A program made the translations under genes and the position numbers. The notes under the pieces are model-generated. The model had not been told where the DNA came from. It saw only the letters and a list, made by a program, of their open reading frames with translations, and searched no databases. From Bacillota bacterium (GTDB taxonomy: Bacteria; Bacillota; Clostridia; DSM-8532): DNA of 11,057 bases. Below, one piece after another: positions 1 through 7,268 of the stretch (position 1 is the stretch's first letter; each line of letters opens with the position of its first letter). The DNA lies in the NCBI GenBank assembly GCA_023410885.1, contig JAEYPI010000067.1:1-11057 (forward strand), written 5' to 3'.

Positions 1-33
1 AAGTGTCCTTTTTATTTTGCACGAATCTTTTGT

Positions 34-1689
34 CTAGTGAAATACCGATCCGCCTATAAACTCTCTTAAAATGGAGTTGGGTGGCACCTGATCCATGGGA
101 GCCGGGAGGAAATAGCTCAAAAACTCAATCAACCGACGGGCCTCGGAGTACTGGGGCATATCCCTCGTAATTTCCTGCAGCAAGGGTACGGCCAGAGGCT
201 TTAGCATCAACAACTCATAGATCAGTGAGGAATTGAACATGGCGTCCGCTTCTTCCTGGAAAGGAAAGATGTTTCGCTCCTCACCCCTTCTGACATTGGG
301 CCACAACTCAATGGTCTTAGGTGCCGGCGTTCCCCTATACCGATTGTCCCGAACCATGCGTCTTATTAGGCGCAGATCCGTAGTCGGGATACGATTGTGC
401 ATGTCAATACGCATGGACGTAATGGCACTGATGTAGATTTTAAATTTGTTTTCCTCGTTAACCTCACTGGTGAGCTTTGGATTAAGTGCATGTATTCCTT
501 CTATGACCAAGACCTGACCTTCCTTAAGCTGCATCTTCTGGCCCCGGTACTCCCTTGTACCCGTAAGGAAATTAAAGGAAGGAAGGTCAATCTCTCCCCC
601 TGATATAAGGGTATTGAGGTCTTTGTTGAAGAGCTCCAGGTCAACGGTCTCCAGAGATTCATAGTCGGGCTTTCCTTCTTCATCCAGGGGGGTACGTGTT
701 TTGTCAACAAAATAGTCATCAACCGAAATATTAAGCGGAACCAGACCATTTACCCTAAGCTGGATGGACAGCCGCTGGGCAAATGTTGTTTTACCCGAAG
801 AGGAAGGCCCCGCAATCAAGATAACCTTTTTCTGTGGCTGATGATTTTTAATCCTGTCGGCGATGCTTGCTATCTTCTTCTCATGAAGCGCTTCCGCTAT
901 CAGTACAAGCTCATTTATCCGGCCTGTATCCACTGTATCATTGAGTTTTCCTACGTCTTCAACACCTAGAATATTGATCCAGTTTCTGTATTCCGTAAAA
1001 ATATTAAAGAGCTTTCTCGGGATGGGTACGTCCGGAAGCTGGTTAGGATTTTCCTTCTTGGGCATAACCAGAACCAATCCGCCATTGTCGGGTTCCAGCT
1101 TGAAAAGAGTAAGATAGCCTGAACTGGGCACCATATAGCCATAGAAATAATCTTCAATATCATCAAAGATATAGAGGGAAACATAATCCTTTTCACGGTA
1201 TTCAATGGCACGGTATCGGTCTTCCCTTCCCCGCTTCAAGAAAATTTTCCGGGCATCCTCAATTGAGACAATAACCTTCAAAAATTTCTTATTCATTTTA
1301 ACAAGCTCTTGCATGCGTGCTTCAATCCGCTCCACATCCGAAGAAGTGACCTGATAGTCCAGAATTTCAAAGAAAAGGCCCCTGCTGACCGAATGTCGTA
1401 TCTCGACCTCTTTACCCGGAAGCAAATCATGAACAGCTTTGATCAGCAAAAACACCAAGCTTTTTTGGTAAATGCGGATGCCGTCCTCACTGGTTAAGTC
1501 CACGAAGTTGACGGTGCATTCATGGTCAATGGAATAGGTCAGCTCCTTAACCTCATTATCGACACAAGCCGCCACAATAAGGGAATCCTTCTTTCCTCTT
1601 TCTCCCTTTACCAGTTCTTCAAGCTTCGTCCCTTTTTCAACCCGTAAATTCTGGCCGTTTATATTAATCTGAATTTCTTGATCTGCCAT
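34..1689 (-). CDS. Nucleoside kinase (uridine kinase-like) with N-terminal TGS domain
   Basis: Predicted soluble 551-aa kinase that would phosphorylate a nucleoside (uridine/cytidine type) with a nucleotide triphosphate in pyrimidine salvage; the exact substrate is inferred. Residues about 4-65 form a TGS domain like that of threonyl-tRNA synthetase. Residues about 70-240 resemble the accessory region that follows TGS in these proteins, with a degenerate RHSVSRGLFFEI segment at 98-109. The C-terminal half is a P-loop kinase of the uridine kinase/phosphoribulokinase family: Walker A GPSSSGKTT (294-302), SVDDYF (322-327) and VIEGIHAL (395-402). Length matches the clostridial TGS-kinase family. 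I chose the ATG at 1689 because AAGGAGT lies about 7 nt upstream. An in-frame start at 1755 would overlap the promoter and lacks a ribosome binding site. The gene stands alone, separated from the hydrolase upstream by about 240 bases. Family call is firm, substrate uncertain. Confidence 0.9.
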   Translation of the reverse strand: MADQEIQININGQNLRVEKGTKLEELVKGERGKKDSLIVAACVDNEVKELTYSIDHECTVNFVDLTSEDGIRIYQKSLVFLLIKAVHDLLPGKEVEIRHSVSRGLFFEILDYQVTSSDVERIEARMQELVKMNKKFLKVIVSIEDARKIFLKRGREDRYRAIEYREKDYVSLYIFDDIEDYFYGYMVPSSGYLTLFKLEPDNGGLVLVMPKKENPNQLPDVPIPRKLFNIFTEYRNWINILGVEDVGKLNDTVDTGRINELVLIAEALHEKKIASIADRIKNHQPQKKVILIAGPSSSGKTTFAQRLSIQLRVNGLVPLNISVDDYFVDKTRTPLDEEGKPDYESLETVDLELFNKDLNTLISGGEIDLPSFNFLTGTREYRGQKMQLKEGQVLVIEGIHALNPKLTSEVNEENKFKIYISAITSMRIDMHNRIPTTDLRLIRRMVRDNRYRGTPAPKTIELWPNVRRGEERNIFPFQEEADAMFNSSLIYELLMLKPLAVPLLQEITRDMPQYSEARRLIEFLSYFLPAPMDQVPPNSILREFIGGSVFH

Positions 1690-1726
1690 TGCACTACTCC
1701 TTACCACACATTTTACCATTGTCCCT

Positions 1727-1755
1727 ATTATCCTATATTCATATTCATTCGGCAA
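1727..1755 (-). promoter_or_regulatory. SigA-type promoter of the TGS-kinase gene
   Basis: On the minus strand TTGCCG (1755-1750) is separated by exactly 17 bases from GATAAT (1732-1727), four of six and five of six matches to the vegetative consensus. Transcription would begin near 1720, leaving a leader of about 30 nt that contains the ribosome binding site. The position supports the start codon at 1689. Confidence 0.5.
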
Positions 1756-1814
1756 GTAAACCGATACTTTTCTTTAGATTGGTTAATTGATTTTTGCACC
1801 TTCAAAATAGTTAA

Positions 1815-1844
1815 AGGCACCGCGTTAACATTACGACGGTGCTT
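1815..1844 (-). terminator. Possible terminator after the GH3 gene
   Basis: Inverted repeat AGGCACCG (1815-1822) and CGGTGCTT (1837-1844), an 8-bp stem including one G-T pair, with a 14-nt loop. On the minus strand it is followed by CTTTAACTATTTT, a broken T-tract. It lies about 90 bases past the hydrolase stop codon and before the kinase promoter. The loop is large and the tract imperfect. The rest of the gap (1845-1933) shows only a weak CCTAT/ATAGG repeat. Confidence 0.35.
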
Positions 1845-1933
1845 CAACTCCATTAGGTCTCGTATTTAGTCTATCCTATGTGGACACTTTCTATAGGGGA
1901 ATAATATCCGCGCTGGAAACAAAAATGTTATGG

Positions 1934-4042
1934 TCATCCTTTTACTACCGCGAACTCCGCCTTCACGGTGTGCTCCGCATCAAGTCCGATAAAAATCATA
2001 AAACGTCCTGGCTCAACAATCCAATCCCCTTCACAATTAAAGAAGCCCAGTTCCTCCGGTCCCAAAATGAATTCAACCTCCTTGGATTCCGATGGTTCCA
2101 GCATCACGCGCTTAAAGCCTTTTAACTCCTGCACGGGTCGAAGGGGTGAAGAAACGCAATCCTGTATATAGCATTGAACAACCGCTTCTCCGGTTCTGTC
2201 GCCTGTATTTCTCACTTGCACAGTGGATCTGATGGACTCATCCTTGGCGATCTCTGACCGGTCAATTTTAATATCCGTGATATCAAAGGTGGTATAGGTC
2301 AATCCATAACCAAAGCTGAAGAGGGGCTTCTCCGACATGTCAAGATATCGTAGATGCGCGGGCCTGTCTTTCCTGGTCTGTATTGAATTGTAGTAAAGGG
2401 GTATCTGGCCTTCGGATCGAGGTATGGTAACAGGAAGACGACCACCCGGCTCAGCCTCCCCTGTCAGAATCCGCGCAACAGCCTCTGCTCCCCCGGTACC
2501 GGGATGGAAGACATACAAAACGGCCGATACATAAGGCAGAATCCTGGCAAGACTTAAGGGTCTGCCCGCGATAACCACCAGTATAACTTTCTTACCCTGG
2601 TTTGTAAACGATATAATCTGTTCCTCCTGGCCTTCCGGCAAGCCCAGGTGGGAGATATTGTTTCGTTCACCGGATCGATCCGAGCTTTCTCCTGCAAGAT
2701 AGAGAACGGTATCATAGAATAATGAGTTTGCGGAAGCCCGGTCCGAGAATCCGTCCTCTCCGAGCTTAAGCTCAACATCTGTCAATTTGTTCTTTAAAAC
2801 CTCATATAGGGGGGTTACCACATGTTCTACACCATCCAGACACCAACAGCCAAAGAGATCCTTGGTGGCTTTAGCAAAAGGCCCAGCTACATAGAGTTTT
2901 TTGACAGCCTTGGAAAGCGGTAGAGTGGACTCCTTGTTTACAAGGAGAACCGAGGCCTGACGGGCCGCTTCAACAGCGAGCTCAAAGGAATCCTCGGACA
3001 ATTTGAACAGGCTTTTGTTGCCTAAAGCTCCAACCTCCCGCTTCCACAGATCAAGCCTCAGCTTGACCGACAGAATACGAAGAACCGCATCATCAATTCT
3101 TTCTTCCGAAACAATACCTTCTCTGACCAGGTCTTCCAAATACTCCTCAAAGCAGAAGGAGCACATATCCATGTCAAGACCGGTGTTTGCAGCCAGTGCG
3201 ACAGCCTGCTTTTTATCCTCCGCATAGCGATATTGGCAAAGATAAGAGGTGGTTGCATAATCACTGACAATGAAACCATCCAATCCTCCCATTTGCTTTG
3301 CGAGGGTAGTCAGTATGTAATGGCTTGCCGATACAGGCTCACCATTCAAATCGTGATAGCCGGACATGATGCTTCCGGCTCCAGCCTTCATGGCAGCCAG
3401 AAAAGGAGGAAAATAGATATTGAGAAGCGTATTTTGGGATATTTCAACCGTATTGGCATCTCTACCACCCTCACAAGCACCATATCCAATAAAATGCTTG
3501 GGGCAGGACAGGATCCTGCCAGGATTTTTAAGATCGTCAGGGTTTCTGCCCTGAAATCCCCAAACTGCAGCTTCTGCCATACGTGAGGCTAAATAGGGAT
3601 CCTCACCGAAGCCTTCTGCTATACGGCCCCAACGGGGATCACGTGCAATATCCATCATGGGAGAGAAGGTCCAGAATATCCCCTCTGAATTTGCTTCATA
3701 GGCCGTTAGCTCGCAAGCCTCTTCTACTATTTGTGGATTAAAGCTCGCCGCCATTCCCAAGCCAATGGGGAACACTGTCCAATGTCCGTGTATGACATCT
3801 TTTCCGTAGAGAACTGGTATACCCGAAGAACTACTCCGGCTTGCGTCCATAAGCTTCTTATGAATTTCCGGGTCATCGTTGATATCTTCATAGGACAGGT
3901 AGGCACCATACTTGCCCTGTCCAATAGCTTCAAGCATTTCTGAATAATTATCTTTTGTCACGAGGCCAAGGTTCATTTGCCCTATTTTCTCTGACAAACT
4001 CATGGATGCCAGAATCTTTTTAGCTTCTTCCAAATACACCAT
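1934..4042 (-). CDS. Glycoside hydrolase family 3 beta-glucosidase/beta-xylosidase
   Basis: Predicted retaining exo-glycosidase of 702 aa that removes terminal beta-linked glucose or xylose from oligosaccharides. No signal peptide is visible, so it probably acts in the cytoplasm on imported oligosaccharides. The family-3 N-terminal barrel covers about 10-330: DPRWGR (135-140), KH (182-183) and the nucleophile Asp261 in GFIVSDY. The C-terminal alpha/beta sandwich covers about 360-560, with Glu459 in SGERN as the likely acid/base and GRLPVTIP at 534-541. An Fn3-like domain closes the protein (about 600-700), preceded by FSFGYGLTYT. Domain set and length are normal. The ATG at 4042 has GAGGTG just upstream. 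It is divergent from an AraC-type regulator, which probably controls it. Family 3 also includes N-acetylglucosaminidases, but the GH3-C and Fn3-like domains favour glucosidase/xylosidase activity. Confidence 0.93.
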   Translation of the reverse strand: MVYLEEAKKILASMSLSEKIGQMNLGLVTKDNYSEMLEAIGQGKYGAYLSYEDINDDPEIHKKLMDASRSSSSGIPVLYGKDVIHGHWTVFPIGLGMAASFNPQIVEEACELTAYEANSEGIFWTFSPMMDIARDPRWGRIAEGFGEDPYLASRMAEAAVWGFQGRNPDDLKNPGRILSCPKHFIGYGACEGGRDANTVEISQNTLLNIYFPPFLAAMKAGAGSIMSGYHDLNGEPVSASHYILTTLAKQMGGLDGFIVSDYATTSYLCQYRYAEDKKQAVALAANTGLDMDMCSFCFEEYLEDLVREGIVSEERIDDAVLRILSVKLRLDLWKREVGALGNKSLFKLSEDSFELAVEAARQASVLLVNKESTLPLSKAVKKLYVAGPFAKATKDLFGCWCLDGVEHVVTPLYEVLKNKLTDVELKLGEDGFSDRASANSLFYDTVLYLAGESSDRSGERNNISHLGLPEGQEEQIISFTNQGKKVILVVIAGRPLSLARILPYVSAVLYVFHPGTGGAEAVARILTGEAEPGGRLPVTIPRSEGQIPLYYNSIQTRKDRPAHLRYLDMSEKPLFSFGYGLTYTTFDITDIKIDRSEIAKDESIRSTVQVRNTGDRTGEAVVQCYIQDCVSSPLRPVQELKGFKRVMLEPSESKEVEFILGPEELGFFNCEGDWIVEPGRFMIFIGLDAEHTVKAEFAVVKG

Positions 4043-4087
4043 TTTCGCACCTCACAAATAATTAAAATTAAAACTTATATTGTTGTA

Positions 4088-4112
4088 TAATATTAATAGC
4101 TATATAATATTA
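4088..4112. promoter_or_regulatory. Symmetrical putative operator, two TAATATTA boxes
   Basis: TAATATTA occurs at 4088-4095 and again at 4105-4112, with 17 bases between equivalent positions and ATAGCTATA between them. Each box is itself a palindrome, so the pair reads as both a direct and an inverted repeat. It sits between the divergent hydrolase and AraC-type genes. A site for the regulator is an inference; the local AT-richness makes chance occurrence more likely than usual. Confidence 0.3.
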
Positions 4113-4139
4113 CTCTATTTTAATTCAGTAAATTGTCAA
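4112..4139 (-). promoter_or_regulatory. Candidate promoter of the GH3 gene
   Basis: On the minus strand a perfect TTGACA (4139-4134) is followed after 16 bases by TAGAGT (4117-4112), a weak -10. An alternative TAATAT at 4112-4107 is too far away for normal spacing. Good -35 with poor -10 is typical of a promoter that needs an activator, which fits the neighbouring AraC-type gene. It would leave a leader of about 65 nt containing the TAATATTA repeats. Confidence 0.35.
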
Positions 4140-4165
4140 AAAATATTGTTTATGAGGTAATCGTA

Positions 4166-4939
4166 ATGCTAAAGATTCCTGAGGTTTCCTTTGTCTGGTA
4201 TTTTAAAGCACCTTATGGCAGTAATCCGCTGCCGAGGATTATTCCCGAAGGACAGCAGGATATTGAGGTTCTCATAGCAGGCAGGGGTTTTTTTGAGTAT
4301 GAAGGCAAGATAATAGAGGCACAGCCAGGAACCTTACTTTGGCATGCCCCCGGAGATCAAACAATCTATCTTAATGACTTTGAAAACCCTTATGAATGCA
4401 TAGTGATCACTTTAAACACTGGACATAAGCCCATGGTTCAAGCCGTAAGCAGGTGGGATGACAAATTCACTTTCAAAACCTTTATAGATGATGTCCTTAC
4501 CGAATATCACAGTGAAACCAGAGATATGGAGAAGCTATCCTATTACATCTTCGGTCAGTTATATTGGCATTGCAGAAAAACTGAGCTTAAACTTCCTCCT
4601 AGTAATAAACGTGAGGATGAGATTCAGCGGGTAATCGGCTTCATTGACAATCATTATCATGAGGATATAAATATAGGTTTATTGGCAAGAGTAGCAGATA
4701 TCAGCGTTCCACGCATGCATGTTGTCTTTAAGGAACTGACTCACCAGACTCCTTATCAATTCCTTCAGGCGAAACGAATTCTAGAGGCTAAGAAGCTGCT
4801 CGCCACAACTCGTCTGTCTATTAAAGAGGTGTGTGCCAGAACTGGCTTTATGGATGTTGGCAATTTTTGTAGACTCTTTAAAAGAATCCACAATATCACC
4901 GCTTTAGAGTACCGCTTGCTTTATGAGGACAAACGCTGA
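4166..4939 (+). CDS. AraC-family transcriptional regulator
   Basis: Predicted 257-aa DNA-binding regulator. Residues about 20-80 are a cupin-like sugar-sensing domain: RGFFEYEGKIIEAQPGTLLW is the characteristic beta-barrel stretch. Residues about 152-250 are the AraC/XylS domain with two helix-turn-helix motifs, GLLARVADISVPRMHVVFKE (171-190) and SIKEVCARTGFMDVGNFCRL (218-237), the second carrying the usual GF..xxxF.R.FK signature. I chose the ATG at 4166 because GAGG lies 8 nt before it. An in-frame TTG at 4133 lacks a ribosome binding site and overlaps the promoter of the divergent gene. The layout suggests it activates the neighbouring family-3 hydrolase in response to a sugar, but no transporter genes are present to point to the ligand. 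It ends just before the cotJ operon. Confidence 0.9.
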   Translation: MLKIPEVSFVWYFKAPYGSNPLPRIIPEGQQDIEVLIAGRGFFEYEGKIIEAQPGTLLWHAPGDQTIYLNDFENPYECIVITLNTGHKPMVQAVSRWDDKFTFKTFIDDVLTEYHSETRDMEKLSYYIFGQLYWHCRKTELKLPPSNKREDEIQRVIGFIDNHYHEDINIGLLARVADISVPRMHVVFKELTHQTPYQFLQAKRILEAKKLLATTRLSIKEVCARTGFMDVGNFCRLFKRIHNITALEYRLLYEDKR

Positions 4940-4948
4940 TTAATCACC

Positions 4949-4978
4949 TTCACAAAACTTCACGCTTGTACATAGTAT
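4949..4978 (+). promoter_or_regulatory. SigE-like sporulation promoter of cotJ
   Basis: CATAGTAT (4971-4978) fits the mother-cell SigE -10 pattern CATAnnnT. Fourteen bases upstream TTCACAAA (4949-4956) shares TCA-A with the SigE -35 pattern. In Bacillus subtilis the cotJ operon is known to be SigE-dependent. A start near 4985 would give a short leader ending in GGAGG before cotJA. The -10 match is good and the -35 only fair. Confidence 0.5.
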
Positions 4979-5007
4979 GTAAAAGAAACAAGCATGGAGG
5001 CTTCTTT

Positions 5008-5199
5008 ATGATGGAGAATTTAAATCTCGTTTCTATCTATACAGGAAACAATTGTACCGGTGAACCCATTCTGATCCCAGTTATGCCTATGAAGCCTGAA
5101 CTGGCTAATGCCTATGTGCCATATCAGCTCTATAGCAGAATAATGCCGGCTCAGGAAGCTTTACGAAAAGGTACCGTTTTCCCGGAACTCGTTAAGTAA
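5008..5199 (+). CDS. cotJA: Spore coat-associated protein CotJA
   Basis: Small protein of 63 aa, first gene of the cotJ operon, whose products enter the inner spore coat made by the mother cell. The diagnostic region is the C-terminal half: PELANAYVPYQLY followed by EALRKGTVFPEL, which matches the CotJA family core (PELA.AYVP.Q, EAL..GT.FPEL). The N-terminus has no clear signature and the protein is slightly shorter than the Bacillus version of about 80 aa. The ATG at 5008 was chosen because GGAGG (4996-5000) lies 7 nt before it; a second ATG follows directly, and an in-frame ATG at 4966 lies within the promoter. The next gene begins 20 nt after the stop codon. Confidence 0.9.
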   Translation: MMENLNLVSIYTGNNCTGEPILIPVMPMKPELANAYVPYQLYSRIMPAQEALRKGTVFPELVK

Positions 5200-5219
5200 T
5201 AGTATGGAGGTGTTTTGAC

Positions 5220-5492
5220 GTGGACGAACAGACAACCCTACTAGAGCAAATCATGGCATACGATTTTGCTCTTTATGATCTACAGCTATTTCTAGATACA
5301 CACCCTTCTGATGATAATGCCCTCCGGGACTACAGAATGGCCCTGGATCAGTCCGAAAACCTTAGGCGGCAATACCAGAGCAAATTCGGGCCTTTGACTG
5401 CCCGATACCTGCCTAACACCACCTGCTGGCAGTGGATTAATGATCCGTGGCCTTGGGATTATAGAGGAGGTATGAACAATGTGGATTTATGA
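5220..5492 (+). CDS. cotJB: Spore coat protein CotJB
   Basis: Protein of 90 aa, second gene of the cotJ operon. Recognisable CotJB features are the N-terminal helix with LLEQIMAYDFALYDLQLFLD, the middle EN.RRQYQSKFGPLT stretch, and the C-terminal W-rich WQWINDPWPWDYRGG, which is the family signature. The start is GTG at 5220, with GGAGG (5206-5210) 9 nt upstream; no ATG fits. Its last 14 nt overlap the beginning of cotJC, which suggests translational coupling. In Bacillus CotJB is thought to help CotJC assemble into the inner coat. Length is normal for the family. Confidence 0.93.
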   Translation: MDEQTTLLEQIMAYDFALYDLQLFLDTHPSDDNALRDYRMALDQSENLRRQYQSKFGPLTARYLPNTTCWQWINDPWPWDYRGGMNNVDL

Positions 5493-6051
5493 GAAAAAAA
5501 CACAATATCCGATTAAGATCAGTAAAACAGATCCAAGAATGGCTGTGAACATACTTACCCAATACGGCGGGCCTAACGGAGAATTGGCCGCATCCTTACG
5601 CTATCTGAGTCAAAGATTTTCCATGCCCAATAAGGAAACCAAGGCTATTCTGAATGATATTGGAACCGAAGAACTTGCACATCTTGAAATGATCGGATCA
5701 ATGGTTCACCAATTAATGGACAAGGTACCACCCGAAGAACTGGAGAAGCTTCATGTTGATACCATGTACGCTATCCATGGGCGGGGTGTTTATCCCTCCG
5801 ATTCCAACGGTGTTCCTTTTACTGCCGCCTATATTGAATCAATGGAAGATCCCATTGCAAACCTAAACGAAGACCTGGCAGCAGAACAAAAGGCTAAAGC
5901 AACCTATGAATACCTTATTCATATGGCCGATGACCCCGATGTCATTGATCCCCTGCGTTTCTTAAGAGAGCGTGAAGTCGTTCACTATCAACGTTTCGGC
6001 GAAGCCCTCCGAATTGTACAAGAAACCATGGGAAAGAAAAAGTATTTCTAA
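5479..6051 (+). CDS. cotJC: Spore coat protein CotJC, manganese-catalase family
   Basis: Protein of 190 aa, third gene of the cotJ operon and a member of the di-manganese catalase fold (four-helix bundle). The metal ligands appear to be intact: Glu35 (GPNGELAA), Glu65 and His68 (EELAHLE), Glu136 (LAAEQKAK), and Glu166 and His169 (REVVHYQ). Spacing of the first helices matches known manganese catalases. It lacks the longer C-terminal tail of the secreted catalases, as is usual for CotJC. It could dispose of hydrogen peroxide at the spore surface; that activity is inferred from the ligands. The ATG at 5479 has GGAGG (5466-5470) 8 nt upstream, inside cotJB. A bidirectional terminator lies about 150 bases downstream. 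Confidence 0.94.
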   Translation: MWIYEKKTQYPIKISKTDPRMAVNILTQYGGPNGELAASLRYLSQRFSMPNKETKAILNDIGTEELAHLEMIGSMVHQLMDKVPPEELEKLHVDTMYAIHGRGVYPSDSNGVPFTAAYIESMEDPIANLNEDLAAEQKAKATYEYLIHMADDPDVIDPLRFLREREVVHYQRFGEALRIVQETMGKKKYF

Positions 6052-6116
6052 GGCCCTCCGGTAATTGCCTTCACAATGCGTTCCGGCATGAGCAACAAGG
6101 GGTTACCTTTAAGAGA

Positions 6117-6133
6117 GGTGCGCACAGCGCACC
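6117..6133. repeat. Short perfect hairpin, loop ACA
   Basis: GGTGCGC (6117-6123) and GCGCACC (6127-6133) form a 7-bp G+C-rich stem with a 3-nt loop. Flanking GAGA (6113-6116) could pair with TCTC (6139-6142) across a bulge. No T-tract follows on either strand, so it is not an ordinary terminator. Confidence 0.6.
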
Positions 6134-6154
6134 ACAATTCTCGACCCAGCCAAA

Positions 6155-6182
6155 GAGGTGTGTTCCACAGGGAACACACCTC
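6155..6182. repeat. 12-bp perfect hairpin, loop ACAG
   Basis: GAGGTGTGTTCC (6155-6166) and GGAACACACCTC (6171-6182) form a perfect 12-bp stem around ACAG. The foot of the stem and the loop resemble the hairpin about 40 bases upstream (GGTG at the foot, ACA in the loop), suggesting related units. No T-tract follows. Confidence 0.7.
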
Positions 6183-6201
6183 ATACCCTCCCTCATCGAT
6201 A

Positions 6202-6260
6202 AAAGAAGAAGCTTGGATGGCCTAACAGCCCATGGCCTTTCAAGCTTCTTCTTTATTTTA
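6202..6260. terminator. Bidirectional terminator between cotJC and deacetylase
   Basis: AAAGAAGAAGCTTG (6202-6215) pairs perfectly with CAAGCTTCTTCTTT (6241-6254), and the inner GGCC copies at 6219-6222 and 6234-6237 can pair as well. On the plus strand it ends in CTTCTTCTTTATTTTA; on the minus strand it ends in CTTCTTCTTTTA. It could therefore stop both the cotJ transcript and the convergent deacetylase transcript. Confidence 0.7.
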
Positions 6261-6292
6261 AACACAGCAAGGTTCTTGGAACTCACTAACAG

Positions 6293-6307
6293 AGTGCGGA
6301 ACGCACT
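6293..6307. repeat. Small hairpin at the deacetylase 3' end
   Basis: AGTGCG (6293-6298) and CGCACT (6302-6307) form a 6-bp stem with loop GAA, 12 bases past the deacetylase stop codon. Read on the minus strand it contains GTGCGTTCC, similar to ATGCGTTCC at 6076-6084 near the other edge of this intergenic region. Confidence 0.45.
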
Positions 6308-6318
6308 TGCATACCCAC

Positions 6319-7191
6319 TTACTTTTTGTATATACCAGTAAAAAATGATTTACTCGAAGCTCCCCGTGAACGGTCGTTGCGCTTTAATCCAAAAAGCATA
6401 TCCGGGTCTCGTGTCAGGTAATTGACACCCCCGTAGGTAGAGAAACTTGCTTTAAAACCCATGTTCTTTAAGATAGGCACGGACTCTTTACTTACTTCTC
6501 CATAGGGATACACAAAAGTATTGGGTGTATGCCCAGTTTTTTCTGTAATCAGACGTTGGAACTCTCCAATATCAGCAGATAATATTTTTTCATAATGCTC
6601 GAGAGCCTCTCCTTTTTTAATCTTCGCGCCTACCCTTCCATTCTTTCTCGTATGTAAGCCATAGGTATGATTTTGCATTTCGAAACAGCCTGATTCTATC
6701 AGTTCGTTAACTTGATCCCAGTCAACATGTGAATAAACCAGATTATCACTTTTCTCATTCGTGAACAGATCCACATAAGAGCCTATTATTGATAAAACAG
6801 CTTTCATCTCATACTTCAAAAGTAAAGGGTAGGCATAGGTATAGTTGTTGAGATAACCGTCATCAAATGTGAGAATCACAGGTTTAACCGGAAGAGTTTT
6901 GCCATCATAAACGTAATCAATCAGATCGCTCATAAATATAGTTGTATACCCATTATCTCTAATATACTTTAAATCGCTTTCAAGTTTATCAGGGCTGACG
7001 GTATATTTGTCTATAGCCTTATCCTTTGTTAATATACTGTGATACAAGATGATAGGAACGGCAATCTTTTCTTCCGAATCCCCATTAACGGATCTTACAT
7101 AAAAGCTTTTTGCCAGTAATATAGACAATTGAATGATGACAACTGCAAGTAGAACTGCTATAAGAACTTTAGGCTTGATTCTGATTACCAT
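6319..7191 (-). CDS. Membrane-anchored NodB-type polysaccharide deacetylase
   Basis: Predicted 290-aa metal-dependent de-N-acetylase acting outside the membrane on an N-acetylglucosamine-containing glycan (exopolysaccharide or peptidoglycan; substrate inferred). A signal-anchor spans about 9-27 (VLIAVLLAVVIIQLSILLA). The NodB core carries LYHS (49-52), TFDDGY (108-113) with the catalytic and metal aspartates, NHTYGLH with metal histidines 175 and 180, and VYPYGE (227-232). The five-residue spacing between the two histidines and the early LYHS motif resemble the PgaB/IcaB branch rather than classic chitin deacetylases. I chose the ATG at 7191 because AAGGGAAG lies just upstream and the signal-anchor then begins close to the N-terminus; an in-frame start at 7257 adds 22 residues without a ribosome binding site. 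The YibQ-like gene ends 77 bases upstream on the same strand, so the two may be cotranscribed. Confidence 0.88.
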   Translation of the reverse strand: MVIRIKPKVLIAVLLAVVIIQLSILLAKSFYVRSVNGDSEEKIAVPIILYHSILTKDKAIDKYTVSPDKLESDLKYIRDNGYTTIFMSDLIDYVYDGKTLPVKPVILTFDDGYLNNYTYAYPLLLKYEMKAVLSIIGSYVDLFTNEKSDNLVYSHVDWDQVNELIESGCFEMQNHTYGLHTRKNGRVGAKIKKGEALEHYEKILSADIGEFQRLITEKTGHTPNTFVYPYGEVSKESVPILKNMGFKASFSTYGGVNYLTRDPDMLFGLKRNDRSRGASSKSFFTGIYKK

Positions 7192-7268
7192 ATGTCTTCC
7201 CTTTGGTTTATGTCTGTAACACTTAAAGCATATGCTATCCAACTGCAAAACAGACATCTTGGACAGGA

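Noticed and set aside
1845..1933. Possible insertion-sequence end near TGTGGACACTTTCTATAGG
   Set aside because: There is no inverted partner, no transposase and only a weak CCTAT/ATAGG pairing.
3233..3586. 117-codon plus-strand frame antisense to the GH3 gene
   Set aside because: It overlaps the conserved catalytic region of the hydrolase, shows no family motif and has no convincing ribosome binding site.
4081..4110. Plus-strand TATAAT at 4086-4091 and 4103-4108 as -10 of the AraC-type gene
   Set aside because: Both are good -10 hexamers, but neither has a -35 match at 16-18 bases and the region is so AT-rich that choosing one would be guesswork.
6071..6286. 71-codon minus-strand open frame across the intergenic hairpins
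   Set aside because: It runs through four inverted repeats including the terminator, has unusual Cys/Leu-rich composition and no ribosome binding site; the frame is probably a by-product of the repeated structure.
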